Below are positions 38,586-47,525 of a stretch of DNA of 64,000 nucleotides, piece by piece. Origin of the DNA: Amorphus orientalis. Its GTDB lineage: Bacteria > Pseudomonadota > Alphaproteobacteria > Rhizobiales > Amorphaceae. The stretch is from assembly GCF_030814015.1 (NCBI RefSeq), contig NZ_JAUSUL010000002.1, forward strand, positions 1,394,618 to 1,458,617. Reading direction: 5' to 3'. Position 1 is the stretch's first letter, and each line of letters begins with the position of its first letter. A model generated the notes under the pieces. The model did no database searches, was not told the DNA's origin, and saw only the letters and a list, made by a program, of their open reading frames with translations. A program made the translations under genes and the position numbers.

Positions 38586-38697
38586 AATCACGTGCATATG
38601 GGTGATTTCGAGTGAGGTGGAATGACGCGATACTAGCGAGCTTTTGGCGGAAACGCTAGGATTTCGAGGTGCAATGAGATGCTATGGAGAGCCTATT

Positions 38698-38742
38698 CAT
38701 CGGCTTAGAAGGCCGGTGCTCTATCCACTGAGCTACGGGGCC
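38698..38742 (-). repeat. attR core: 5' tRNA-Arg fragment
   Basis: Same 45 bp as 1598-1642. On the minus strand it is the 5' half of tRNA-Arg(TCT), still attached to its original upstream chromosomal DNA and so probably to its native promoter. The 3' half is missing. Confidence 0.93.
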
Positions 38743-38903
38743 GGTCGCGAGGGGGCCATCGGGTGCAGACGCCCTCGTCGCCGGCTTTGGTAGCCGATCC
38801 GGGCGCGAATGGGTAGTCGCCATCCCCTCGGACTCCCGCTTTCGCGTGCAGCGAGCGGAGGTCGGGTTGAGCGCGCACCCCACCATGACGCCCCGTTCCG
38901 ACC

Positions 38904-39656
38904 CTACGGATCGATCCAGCCCGTCTCGAGCGCCCTTGCCCAGTCCGGCCGGCCCCGCTCGCGGGCGAGCCGGGCCATGTCCACTGAGCGGTACGGCACC
39001 TGACGGAAGGTCACCGACCATCCGCGCGGTCCCTTGTCCAGAATGGCATAGGAGGCGTCCGGCGTTCCGGTCTGCATGATGTGCGGAACCGGATGATCGT
39101 CCTCGTAGCCCGGGCATCCGACGCTTCCCGGATTGACGATCAGCGGGCCGTCCGGAAGCCGCACTGCGCGCGGAATGTGGGTATGGGCGCACAGGACCAG
39201 CGGCTCGCCGACATCGCCTAGGGCTTCGCGGATCGTACCCCTGGCCGCCATGGTCGCGCCCGCCGGCCCGGAAACGGTCTCCAGCCAGTAGGTCGTGTCG
39301 CTCGCCGGCGTGCCGTGGCACAAGAAGACCTCGCCGGCGTAGACCATCGTCGCCGGCAGGTCGCTCAGCCAGTCCAGATGGTGCGGCTCCAGCTCGCTCC
39401 AGGCGGCCCTGTCCGAGAGGCCCATCTCCTCCGGCGCGGTTTCGGCCAGCCAGCGATCGTGATTGCCCCGGATGGTCGGCAGGTCGAGGTCCATCAGAAG
39501 ATCGGCGGTAAGCCGCGCGTTGAGCGGACCGCTCAGAAGATCGCCCAGATTGACGATGTCGGAGAGGCCGTGGGCGGCGATATCCGCGAGCACCGCCTCC
39601 AGAGCCAGGTCGTTGCCATGAATGTCGGCGATTGCCGCAAACCGCATCTCTGCCAT
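38904..39656 (-). CDS. Metallophosphoesterase (YfcE/MJ0936-like)
   Basis: 250-residue calcineurin-like phosphoesterase with two-metal motifs in order: DIHGN (10-14), LGDLLSG, GNHDRW, CHGTP and CAHTHIP. The family hydrolyses phosphodiesters or nucleotides; substrate not readable. This is the first chromosomal gene to the right of the element, and before integration lay beside tRNA-Arg. Length normal. An alternative start is the second Met (MRFAAIADIHG). Confidence 0.88.
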   Translation of the reverse strand: MAEMRFAAIADIHGNDLALEAVLADIAAHGLSDIVNLGDLLSGPLNARLTADLLMDLDLPTIRGNHDRWLAETAPEEMGLSDRAAWSELEPHHLDWLSDLPATMVYAGEVFLCHGTPASDTTYWLETVSGPAGATMAARGTIREALGDVGEPLVLCAHTHIPRAVRLPDGPLIVNPGSVGCPGYEDDHPVPHIMQTGTPDASYAILDKGPRGWSVTFRQVPYRSVDMARLARERGRPDWARALETGWIDP

Positions 39657-40165
39657 CCCTTGTCCGTGTGGACCGGCGCCGGCCAGGCCATGTGACGACA
39701 GCTTACGCGCTTTCGGTCATGGAACGGCGCGGGATATTGCCGAGGGCGCGCATTGTACGGCAGCCGCTCAGTCCGGCAGAGCCCGGGGTCCACAGGGCCA
39801 AAACCGGGGGCACGTCGCATGGCCCTGGATCCCCGCTTTCGCGGGGATGAGCGGAGATTGGGGTGGGCGCCGCAGCTTCCCTAACACGACCTGTCCGAAC
39901 TGCCCCATCAGCCCGCGACCGCGGGCCGGCCGGTCAAGAGGCGCGGAGCGGAGCGACCGGGATCCTGAGAAACTCCGCCCTTGCGGAGCCGGTGCGCGTC
40001 AGCGCACTCGGCGTGAGCAAAAAAGTTCTTTCCCACGCAATCCCGGACGGAAAACCGCTGCGCACTTTTCCTGGCGTTGCTTGTCAGCGCGCGACCGCGC
40101 GCCGGCCATACTTGGCCGCGCCCGCGCAGCGGTGAGCGAAGCGAACTCGCGTGAGCGAGAAGAAA
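39657..40165. other. Gene-poor intergenic region, 509 bp
   Basis: No frame here reads like a protein. GC-rich, with the palindrome at 39829-39848 and several short dyads (e.g. CTCCGCCCTTGCGGAG near 39972). It may hold terminators for both flanking genes; nothing else identifiable. Confidence 0.6.
39829..39848. repeat. Intergenic palindrome ATCCCCGC-TTTC-GCGGGGAT
   Basis: Perfect 8-bp stem with a 4-nt loop followed by GAGCGGAG. A degenerate relative (CCCGCTTTCGCG, then GAGCGGAG) lies at 38827-38862. Resembles dispersed palindromic units common between alphaproteobacterial genes. Confidence 0.6.
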
Positions 40166-40471
40166 CTAGTGACTCCAGGGGAAGCGGCGGTCGGCCTTGA
40201 AGTTGTCGGCGTAGGCGACGCGGCGCGGAGCGCGCTCGTGCGGCTCGTGCACGTGATAGGCGATGCCGTGCTTTTCCGCGTAGGCGATGGCGGCTTCCTT
40301 GGTCGGGAAGCGCAGATGGATCTGGCTCTTCATGTCGCGCGAGGAGGTCCAGCCCATCAGCGGATCGATGGTGCGCGGCTCTTCGGGATCGAACTCGAGA
40401 ATCCAGCGATGGGTCTTGGCACGGCCCGACTGCATGGCCGTCTTGGAGGGCTTGTAGATGCGTGCGCTCAT
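40166..40471 (-). CDS. NADH dehydrogenase NDUFS4-type accessory subunit (ETC complex I conserved region)
   Basis: 101 residues from ATG 40471 (MSARIYKPSKTAMQSGRAKT). The conserved body WILEFDPEEPRTIDPLMGW, SQIHLRFPTKEAAIAYAEKHG and DNFKADRRFPWSH is that of the 18-kDa complex I subunit of alphaproteobacteria and mitochondria. Peripheral subunit stabilising the NADH-binding arm of complex I. The longer open frame upstream runs into the tRNA-Pro remnant and is not coding. Confidence 0.92.
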   Translation of the reverse strand: MSARIYKPSKTAMQSGRAKTHRWILEFDPEEPRTIDPLMGWTSSRDMKSQIHLRFPTKEAAIAYAEKHGIAYHVHEPHERAPRRVAYADNFKADRRFPWSH

Positions 40472-40528
40472 GCGATCCTCGAACGGTCGGACTGGAATGG
40501 GTCTCAAGACCTGTTTTGGCGCGCAGGG

Positions 40529-40591
40529 GCCGCCGCGTCCAGCCCTTATGACGCGCGCGCGATAGTCGGGGCAGCAAGATTCGAACTTGCG
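40529..40591. repeat. Direct repeat copy A with partial tRNA-Pro
   Basis: 63 bp matching 41017-41079 with three mismatches. It includes the 3' 26 nt of tRNA-Pro (T-arm and acceptor strand, 40566-40591, minus) and downstream DNA. Confidence 0.88.
40563..40591 (-). pseudogene. tRNA-Pro 3' remnant
   Basis: Minus-strand CGCAAGTTCGAATCTTGCTG... continues into the acceptor strand CCCCGA, but the CCA is changed to CTA and the 5' two-thirds of the gene is absent. An attachment-site scar of a former integration. Confidence 0.85.
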
Positions 40592-40696
40592 GTCCAATCT
40601 CGAGAAAACCGGCGTTCAGTTCGCAGAATTTTCCAGTTCGGTGCAAGCTCCAGCAAAGGTACTCGTCGAGAATCTTACAACTAGGGATCGTTCGCA

Positions 40697-40921
40697 ATGA
40701 CCCAAAAAGACGAGAAGTTTATCAGGGCAGCGCTCGTGGTGACCTACATCGAAGATCGGATTCGCCTTCTGGAAGACTTGGTCCAACGCGCCCCCCTCGG
40801 CGGTCGACGCCAACGAGACAAATTGCGCGGAGAAATTGGTGGCCTTCGGGAGGCGCTACGGATAATCGACGCGTGCGCTTGGCCCCCTGCACGACGGGAA
40901 GACATTGATAGCAGTTCATGA
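40697..40921 (+). CDS. 74-aa protein in the tRNA-Pro island
   Basis: The only credible frame between the two tRNA-Pro copies: 74 residues, helical and charged (MTQKDEKFIRAALVVTYIED, RQRDKLRGEIGGLREALRII). AGGGA lies eight bases before the ATG. No family recognised. The less GC-rich context and position inside a tRNA-bounded segment mark it as the surviving cargo of a decayed or mini mobile element. Confidence 0.5.
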   Translation: MTQKDEKFIRAALVVTYIEDRIRLLEDLVQRAPLGGRRQRDKLRGEIGGLREALRIIDACAWPPARREDIDSSS

Positions 40922-41016
40922 CGGAATGCTCTCAACCGTCTCTCAGCGTAAGAGGTTCCCCGCGCAAGTCGGAACTGGACGGAACGACCCGGCAGTCAAT
41001 CGCATTGTGCGGCCAC

Positions 41017-41079
41017 GCCGCCGCATCCAGCCCTTATGACGCGCACGCGATGGTCGGGGCAGCAAGATTCGAACTTGCG
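41017..41079. repeat. Direct repeat copy B at intact tRNA-Pro
   Basis: Partner of 40529-40591; spacing 488 bp. It covers the 3' end of the functional tRNA-Pro and 34 bp beyond. Confidence 0.88.
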
Positions 41080-41127
41080 ACCCCCGGCTCCCAAAGCCGG
41101 TGCTCTACCAGGCTGAGCTATACCCCG
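41051..41127 (-). tRNA. tRNA-Pro(TGG)
   Basis: 77 nt on the minus strand with encoded CCA. Acceptor CGGGGTA/TGCCCCG, anticodon loop TTTGGGA (anticodon TGG), T-loop TTCGAAT. Intact and presumably functional; its 3' end is duplicated at 40566. Confidence 0.95.
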
Positions 41128-41201
41128 ACGACGCTCTTCCGATACACGGCCCGCGCAACGCGGGCAACAGGTGGGCGCTCGAATCGGGCGGTCACCCGTC
41201 C

Positions 41202-41648
41202 CTATTCGGCGGCCTCTACGCGGGGGTGTTCGATCCGGTCGCCGGGCTCGATGTCCAGCCGGTCCGACGTGCCGGCCAGCACTTCGAAAACGAAGCGCAC
41301 CGGCTCGCCCGACGGGACGGAATCGGTCGAGAACGGCGTCGTGTCCTCGGCGATGCGGACGATGGTGCCGTCCGCCTTCGCGAAGATCATGTCCAGAGAC
41401 AGCGGCGTGTTCTTCATCCAGAACGAGGCCGGCTGCTCTCGGGCGAAATCGAACAGCATGCCGTGGTCCGGCGCCATCTCCTCGCGGAACATGAGGCCCT
41501 GGGCCCGCTCCATCGGATCGTCGGCGATCTCGATCGTGAATTCGTGGCGGGCGTCGTCTGTGACGACGACCAGCGTGTCGGCTGCGGCCGCAAGGCCCGG
41601 CGCGAGGAGCGCAGCGACGAGGACGAGAACGCGCGACAGGGCGTGCAT
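41202..41648 (-). CDS. DUF192 secreted protein
   Basis: 148 residues from ATG 41648 (GGAG five bases upstream). N-terminal signal peptide (VLVLVAALLAPGLAAAAD). The rest is the DUF192 fold: ERAQGLMFREEMAPDHGML, FWMKNTPLSLDMIF and RFVFEVLAGTSDRLDI. Periplasmic or secreted; members are of uncertain function. The gene is followed by tRNA-Pro and preceded by valS. Confidence 0.85.
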   Translation of the reverse strand: MHALSRVLVLVAALLAPGLAAAADTLVVVTDDARHEFTIEIADDPMERAQGLMFREEMAPDHGMLFDFAREQPASFWMKNTPLSLDMIFAKADGTIVRIAEDTTPFSTDSVPSGEPVRFVFEVLAGTSDRLDIEPGDRIEHPRVEAAE

Positions 41649-41743
41649 GGCAACTCCGGACATGGACCGACAGGACGCCGACACCATGCCCGCGCCCGGG
41701 CCGCCACTCAAGCCGGCCCGGCATGCGACACGGCCGTCGCCGA

Positions 41744-44563
41744 TCACAATCGGCCGAGCGCCTCGGAGACCTTCACGCGCCGGCTCTCGGCTTCCTCGCG
41801 CCGCTCGCGCTGCTCTTCGACCACCTCTTCCGGCGCCCGCTCCACGAAGGACGGGTTGGAGAGCTTGCCGTCGATCTTCTTGATCTCGCCGGCGAGCCGG
41901 TCGAGCTCCTTCTTCAGGCGCGCGCGCTCGGCGTCGATGTCGACCACGCCGGCAAGCGGCAGGCAGACGGTGACGTCGCCGAGGATGACCTGGGCCGACT
42001 GGGGCGGCGGCGCATCGGCCTCTTCGATCGTCTCCACCCGGGCGAGCCGCTTGATGGCGGCTTCGTGGGTGGCGATCCAGCCGCGCTCGGTCTCGCCCGC
42101 GCCGACGAGCACGACCGGGATCTGGGCGCCGGCCGGCACGTTGGTCTCCGAGCGGACCGACCGGATCTGGGTGATGAGCGCGACCAGCCAGTTGATCTCG
42201 CGGGCGGCCGGATTGTCGGCAACCTTGAGATCCGGCCAGGCGGTCAGCGCCAGAAGCGCCGGACGCGAAATGCCCGCCTCCTCCGCCGTCCGCGCCCAGA
42301 GTTCCTCGGTCAGGAACGGCATGAACGGATGCAGCAGCTTGACGATCTCGTCGATGACCCAGGCCGTCACCGCCTGGAGCTCGGTCTTGGCGGGGCCGTC
42401 CTCGCCCTGGAGCGTGGGCTTGGCCAGCTCCAGGAACCAGTCGCAGAAGGTGTGCCAGGTGAACGAATAGACCGCGCCCGCGGCATCGTTGAAGCGATAG
42501 GCCTCGATCGCCTCGGTGACGGCCGCGCCGGTGCGGGCGGTCTCCACCAGGATCCACTGGGAGAGCGTCTCCTTCGCCGTCGACGGATCGAAGTCGGCGA
42601 CCGGACGGCAGCCGTTCATCTCGGCGAAGCGGGCGGCGTTCCACAGCTTGGTGGTGAAGTTCCGATAGCCCTGGACGCGCGCCGGCGAGAGCTTGATGTC
42701 GCGGCCCTGGGCGGCCATGGCCGACAGGGTGAAGCGCAGCGCATCGGCCCCGAACTGGTCGATCAGGTCGATCGGGTCAATGACGTTGCCCTTGGACTTC
42801 GACATCTTGGCGCCCTTCTCGTCGCGGACGAGGGCGTGGATGTAGACCGTGTGGAACGGCGCCTGATCGGTGAAGTGCAGGCCCATCATCATCATCCGGG
42901 CGACCCAGAAGAAGATGATGTCGAAGCCGGTGACCAGCACGCTGGTCGGATAGTAGCGGGCAAGCTCCGGCGTCTGGTCCGGCCAGCCGAGCGTGGAGAA
43001 CGGCCACAGCGCGGAGGAGAACCAGGTGTCGAGGACGTCCTCGTCCCGGTAGAGCGCGACCGTGTCGCCACCCGTCTCCCAGGCGGCGACGGCCTCCTGC
43101 TTGGCCATGAGGGCGATCGGTTTGCCGAACCGCGCCTCGGCGGCGGCAAGCGCCTCGGCTTCGGTCTTGGCGACGAAGGTCGCCCCGTCGGGGCCGTACC
43201 AGGCCGGGATCTGGTGGCCCCACCACAGCTGGCGCGAGACGCACCAGGGCTGGATGTTCTCCATCCACTCGAAATAGACCCGCTCCCAGTTGCCGGGAAC
43301 GAAGGTGGTGTCGCCCTTGCGGACGGCTTCCATGGCGGGCTTGGCGAGCGTCGCCGCGTCGACATACCACTGGTCGGTCAGGAACGGCTCGATGACGACG
43401 CCCGAGCGGTCGCCGTGGGGGACCATGTGGACGTGATCCTCGATCCGGTCGAGAAGCTCGCGCGCCTCCATCAGCTCGACGATCGCGTCGCGCGCCTTGA
43501 AGCGGTCGGCGCCGTTGAGCGCCATGACGTTGGTGAAGTCCGGATCGGCGGCGAGGCCTTCCAGGAAGGCGTCGTTGTCGGCGAGGAAGAGCTTCGCCTC
43601 CTCGTCGAGGATGTTGATCATGCGCAGATCGTTGCGGCGGCCGACCTCGAAGTCGTTGAAGTCGTGGGCCGGGGTGATCTTGACCGCGCCCGAGCCCGTC
43701 TCCGGATCGGCATAGTCGTCGGCGACGATCGGGATGCGGCGGCCGACCAGCGGCAGCACGACGTGCCTGCCGATCAGGTCCTTGTAGCGCGGATCCTCGG
43801 GATGAACCGCGACGGCGGTGTCGCCCAGCATCGTCTCCGGCCGGGTCGTGGCGACGACGATGTAGTCGCGGGTCTCGAACTCGGTCGGCTCACCGGTTTC
43901 CTCGTCGAAGGCGACCGGCGCCTGATAGGTGGCGCCGCCCTCGATCGGGTAGCGGAAGTGCCAGAGCTTGCCCTTCACCTCGATCTGCTGGACCTCGAGG
44001 TCGGAAATCGCGGTCAGGAAGCGGGGGTCCCAGTTCACCAGCCGCTTGTCGCGGTAGATCAGGCCCTCTTCGTGCAGCTTGACGAAGACCTCCAGGACGG
44101 CGGCCGACAGGCCATCGTCCATGGTGAAGCGCTCGCGGCTCCAGTCGCAGGAGGCGCCGAGCCGGAACAGCTGGTTCTGGATGGTGCCGCCGGATTCCGC
44201 CTTCCAGGTCCAGATCCGGTCGACGAACGCCTCGCGTCCCATGGCGCGGCGGTCCGGCTCCTGGCGCTCGGCGAGCTGGCGTTCCACCACCATCTGGGTG
44301 GCGATGCCGGCATGGTCGGTGCCCGGCTGCCACAGCACGTCGCGGCCGCGCATCCGCTCGAACCGGACGAGCACGTCCTGGAGCGTGTTGTTGAGCGCAT
44401 GGCCCATGTGCAGCGAGCCGGTGACGTTCGGCGGCGGGATCACGATGGTGAACGGATCGGCGCCCTCGCGCGCGCCCGCCCCGGCGCGGAAGGCACCGGC
44501 GTCGTTCCAAAGGTTGGCAATGCGCGGCTCGACCGCCGCGGCGTCGTATGTCTTGTCGAGCAT
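41744..44563 (-). CDS. valS: Valyl-tRNA synthetase
   Basis: 939 residues from ATG 44563; an upstream extension of 128 codons in the open frame is spurious. Charges tRNA-Val in the cytoplasm. Class I motifs: HIGH-type HMGH (52-55) in PPNVTGSLHMGHAL, and KMSKSKGN near 530. The large CP1 editing domain lies between them, with GTDHAGIATQ before it. C-terminal coiled-coil arm (DIDAERARLKKELDRLAGE) as usual. Length typical for the bacterial enzyme. Confidence 0.97.
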   Translation of the reverse strand: MLDKTYDAAAVEPRIANLWNDAGAFRAGAGAREGADPFTIVIPPPNVTGSLHMGHALNNTLQDVLVRFERMRGRDVLWQPGTDHAGIATQMVVERQLAERQEPDRRAMGREAFVDRIWTWKAESGGTIQNQLFRLGASCDWSRERFTMDDGLSAAVLEVFVKLHEEGLIYRDKRLVNWDPRFLTAISDLEVQQIEVKGKLWHFRYPIEGGATYQAPVAFDEETGEPTEFETRDYIVVATTRPETMLGDTAVAVHPEDPRYKDLIGRHVVLPLVGRRIPIVADDYADPETGSGAVKITPAHDFNDFEVGRRNDLRMINILDEEAKLFLADNDAFLEGLAADPDFTNVMALNGADRFKARDAIVELMEARELLDRIEDHVHMVPHGDRSGVVIEPFLTDQWYVDAATLAKPAMEAVRKGDTTFVPGNWERVYFEWMENIQPWCVSRQLWWGHQIPAWYGPDGATFVAKTEAEALAAAEARFGKPIALMAKQEAVAAWETGGDTVALYRDEDVLDTWFSSALWPFSTLGWPDQTPELARYYPTSVLVTGFDIIFFWVARMMMMGLHFTDQAPFHTVYIHALVRDEKGAKMSKSKGNVIDPIDLIDQFGADALRFTLSAMAAQGRDIKLSPARVQGYRNFTTKLWNAARFAEMNGCRPVADFDPSTAKETLSQWILVETARTGAAVTEAIEAYRFNDAAGAVYSFTWHTFCDWFLELAKPTLQGEDGPAKTELQAVTAWVIDEIVKLLHPFMPFLTEELWARTAEEAGISRPALLALTAWPDLKVADNPAAREINWLVALITQIRSVRSETNVPAGAQIPVVLVGAGETERGWIATHEAAIKRLARVETIEEADAPPPQSAQVILGDVTVCLPLAGVVDIDAERARLKKELDRLAGEIKKIDGKLSNPSFVERAPEEVVEEQRERREEAESRRVKVSEALGRL

Positions 44564-44738
44564 GGGAATCCCGGAAATTGGCGAAACGGGCCGACCGATC
44601 CGGTGTTCAAGCCCAAACCGCCCGATGCCGTCAACCACGGCTCGCGCTATTCCGGATTCCTTTGACGATGAGACGGCATCGGACGCCTGTCTCAGGCCCG
44701 GTTTTCCTGGACCGCGGGCGCCGGGGCCGTCCGGCCGA

Positions 44739-45578
44739 TCAGCGCGGCTTGCGGGCGACCCGGTCGATTTCCTGCTGGACCATCCGCTCCACGAGATCGG
44801 GCAGATTCTCGTCCAGCCACGCCTGCAGCATGGGTCGCAGACAGTCCTGGACCACGTCCTCCATGGTGCGGGCGGACGCCGGCGCGGCCGCAGCCGGAGT
44901 TGCCCGGGGAGCGGACTGGGCGTGCATGCTGCGGGCGAGCTCGTCAAAGGCGGAGCCGACGGAGCTGGAGCTGCGGTCCGACATCAGCCGCCGGATCTCT
45001 TCCCGGTCGGCATCGAGATCGGCACGGCGGGCGACGGGAGCCCCGAAGGCGGCGGCCGCGAACATTTCGGGCGGATCGACATAGCCGCCGCCGGTGTCCG
45101 GAGCGTTGTCCTGCCCGTCAGTCTCGTACCGCTCGGCCTCGCCGGAGAAGCCGTAGGCGTCGTCGAACCGGTCGTCGTCGGGGAACCCACCGGCTTCATA
45201 GTCCGCGTCCCACAGCGACACGGTCGGCTCCGGGTCCTCTTCTTCGAGCGCGGCGGAGAAGGCTTCCATCGCCGCCGCATCCCAGGCGGACGCCCTCGGC
45301 GCCTCCGGGAACGCTTCTCGGATGCTCTGCTCGATGAGGTCGGGCAGCATGTCCAGATCCAGGCCCGCGAGATCGTCTTCCGGCTCCGGTTCGGGCTCGG
45401 GGGTTGCCCGGGCCGTTGCGGCCGGGGCGCTCGCCCCCGGGGCAGCGGCGCCATCCGTTCCGGTGGCCGCCAGCGGCACCGCTTCGCTCACCTCGTCTTC
45501 GTCCTGCGAAATGATGCGGCGGATGGATGCAAGCAACTCATCCATCGACGGATCGTGCTTTGCTTGGGCCATGGCCAT
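44739..45578 (-). CDS. popZ: PopZ-type polar organising protein (DUF2497)
   Basis: 279 residues from ATG 45578, preceded by GGGGA. N-terminal helix DPSMDELLASIRRIISQDED, a long acidic/Pro-rich disordered middle (about 35-200), and the C-terminal oligomerisation helices (TMEDVVQDCLRPMLQAWLDE, LPDLVERMVQQEIDRVAR). In alphaproteobacteria PopZ forms a pole-localised hub that tethers the ParB-bound origin and cell-cycle factors. The valS-popZ-tolC order is conserved in Hyphomicrobiales. Confidence 0.9.
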   Translation of the reverse strand: MAMAQAKHDPSMDELLASIRRIISQDEDEVSEAVPLAATGTDGAAAPGASAPAATARATPEPEPEPEDDLAGLDLDMLPDLIEQSIREAFPEAPRASAWDAAAMEAFSAALEEEDPEPTVSLWDADYEAGGFPDDDRFDDAYGFSGEAERYETDGQDNAPDTGGGYVDPPEMFAAAAFGAPVARRADLDADREEIRRLMSDRSSSSVGSAFDELARSMHAQSAPRATPAAAAPASARTMEDVVQDCLRPMLQAWLDENLPDLVERMVQQEIDRVARKPR

Positions 45579-45846
45579 AAGCAGTTCCCCGAAATCGCGG
45601 TCGTGTCCCCCGAACAATCCGCCAGGCGCGAATCATTTCTTGGCTGTCATGATATCAGCTTCGATTCACGGGACGAGGGGAAAGCCGGCCGATCTGCAAG
45701 TCTTCGGGGGCAAAAAACAGATCTCGCCACCGAGACGGTGCCGGCCGGTCGGGACCGGGTGAACGCCACCCCCGGACGCACGAAGACCGGCGCAGCGCTC
45801 GCCGAGCCGGTCTCGCATGGTCTCCGTCGTCGGGCAGTCAGGCCCG

Positions 45847-47250
45847 TCAGCGGCCGTCGGGCGTCCGCAGGCCGTACCACTTGTCCTTGACGGCCTCGTA
45901 GTGCTGCGTCGGCTGATAGCGCACCACGCGCAGGCCGAGCTTCTCGACGCCGAGCTGACCGGTGGCCGACAGGAGCGCGTAGGCCGCAACCGCCTTGTTG
46001 CGCTCGGCCTGCACCAGGGTCACCTGGGCGCTGACCAGATCGCGCTGGGCGTTCAGGACGTCCAGGGTCGTCCGCTGTCCGACGCGCTGCTCCTCGATCA
46101 CGCCCTGGAGGGCGAGCTGCTGGGCGAACACGCCGGTCCGGGCCGCCTGGATCGAGGCGACCGACGACTGGTACTGCGACCACGAAGCGACCACGTTCTG
46201 CCGCACCCGGTCGCGCAGCAGGTCGACCTGAATGCGGGAATAGCCGAGGTCTTCCTTGGCCTGCCGGACCTGCGCCGACACCCGGCCACCCTGATAGATC
46301 GGGATGTCCACGTTCAGCGAGACCTGCGCGGAATCCTGATAGTCCGCATTGCCGGTGTCGTAGGTGCGGCCCGCCTGACCGGTCACCGAGACCTCCGGCA
46401 GGAACTGGCCCGAAAGCGCCTTCACGTTGAACAGCGCGACGTCGACATTGTGCACGGCCGACTGGATCGCCGGATGGGCGTCCTGGGCGGTGGCCAGCGA
46501 GCCGTTGAGCGACGGCGGCAGCTTGGGCGCCAAGTTCAGGTTGTCGACCAGATCGCGCGCTTCCAGCCCGGTGATCTGGCGGTAGGTCGCCTTGCTGGAG
46601 GCGAGGCTCGCTTCGGCGAAATTCAGATCGGACACGGCTTCCGCGTACCGGGCTTCCGCCTGGCTGACGTCGGTGCGGGTGCCCTCGCCGACTTCCAGCC
46701 GATCCTTGGACGCCTTCACCTGCTCGTCGAGGAACGACACGTCGCTCTGGCGCAGCCGAACGATCGAGGCGTTCTGGATCACGTCCTGGAACGCGGTGGC
46801 GGCATCAAGAAGGACCGCCTGCTCGGTGTCGCGCAGGAGCTCACGCTGGGCCCGCACGGCCGATTTGGCCTGCAGAACGGTGTTCTTCGTCTGGAACCCG
46901 GTGAAGATCGGCTGGGTGAAGCTCATCCCGACCGTGAGCGGGTTGTTCGCTCCGCTCGTGTTGAACCGCTGACCCGTGCTCGCCGCGGTCACGCCGTTGA
47001 GCGACGTGTACTGGGACGATGCCGAGAGGTTCGCGAACACCTGCGGCCGGATGGCCGACTTGGCGATCGCGACGTTCTCGTCGATCGAGCGCAGCTGAGC
47101 CCGCGCCTGGTTCAATTGCGGATTGTTCGAATAAGCCGAAGACAACGAATCGGTCATCGTCTGAGCGGCAGCCGGGCCAGACACCAGGCTGATCCCAAAC
47201 AACGCCCAAGCCAGCAGCCCCAGCGAAGAACGTGGCGATCCTGTACGCAA
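45847..47250 (-). CDS. tolC: TolC-family outer membrane efflux protein
   Basis: About 467 residues. Start set at TTG 47250 after AAGGGGGG, giving a signal peptide SLGLLAWALFGISLVSGPAAA before AQTMTDSL; an ATG is not available. Two repeated alpha-hairpins typical of TolC: ALSSAYSNNPQLNQARAQL-like N-half and NVDVALFNVKALSGQFLP C-half, each with SFTQPIFTGF- or DIPIYQGGRV-type beta strands. Forms a trimeric exit duct for type I secretion and RND efflux. Sits between popZ and the PCMT gene. Confidence 0.93.
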   Translation of the reverse strand: MRTGSPRSSLGLLAWALFGISLVSGPAAAQTMTDSLSSAYSNNPQLNQARAQLRSIDENVAIAKSAIRPQVFANLSASSQYTSLNGVTAASTGQRFNTSGANNPLTVGMSFTQPIFTGFQTKNTVLQAKSAVRAQRELLRDTEQAVLLDAATAFQDVIQNASIVRLRQSDVSFLDEQVKASKDRLEVGEGTRTDVSQAEARYAEAVSDLNFAEASLASSKATYRQITGLEARDLVDNLNLAPKLPPSLNGSLATAQDAHPAIQSAVHNVDVALFNVKALSGQFLPEVSVTGQAGRTYDTGNADYQDSAQVSLNVDIPIYQGGRVSAQVRQAKEDLGYSRIQVDLLRDRVRQNVVASWSQYQSSVASIQAARTGVFAQQLALQGVIEEQRVGQRTTLDVLNAQRDLVSAQVTLVQAERNKAVAAYALLSATGQLGVEKLGLRVVRYQPTQHYEAVKDKWYGLRTPDGR

Positions 47251-47525
47251 CAAGCCCCCCTTTTCAGGAACGTCGTTCCTGGAAGCGGTATTTAACGGAC
47301 CATTAAGGGATTGGTGTAGCCCCGATTCCCTCAAACGTTAATCCGCAAGCGCCGATTCAGAGTCCTTCGGCGACGCCCTGAGGCAATTCGGCAACAGCAC
47401 GCAGCGGTTTCCGCCGGGCCTGTCGGAGCGGAGGACCAGGCGCGGCGCGGGACGCACGGCACCCTCCCGCCGGCCGACATGGCCGACCGCCGCAGGAGGC
47501 CTGAAAACCCTGGTGAACGTAAGGT

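Larger units (their letters stand above)
1598..38742. mobile_element. 37.1-kb integrated temperate phage with conjugation-like module
   Basis: The element is bounded by 45-bp perfect direct repeats made of the 5' portion of tRNA-Arg. It carries an integrase next to the right repeat, an excisionase, phage packaging/virion/lysis genes, RusA, an R-M system and antirestriction ArdC. GC content is visibly lower than in both flanks. All key morphogenesis functions except a tape measure are present, which suggests a podovirus-like prophage. No CI-like repressor, DNA polymerase or helicase is recognisable. Confidence 0.93.

Noticed and set aside
30611..38640. Similar strings around AATGACGCG at 30629 and 38620
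   Set aside because: Only about 14 shared bases with gaps; not convincing as a functional repeat.
38656..39321. Minus frame running from the attR fragment into the phosphoesterase region
   Set aside because: Out of frame with the phosphoesterase and includes tRNA sequence; not protein-like.
41723..44665. 980-codon plus-strand frame opposite valS
   Set aside because: Antisense shadow of a high-GC synthetase gene; composition dominated by Arg, Gly, Asp and no domain is seen.
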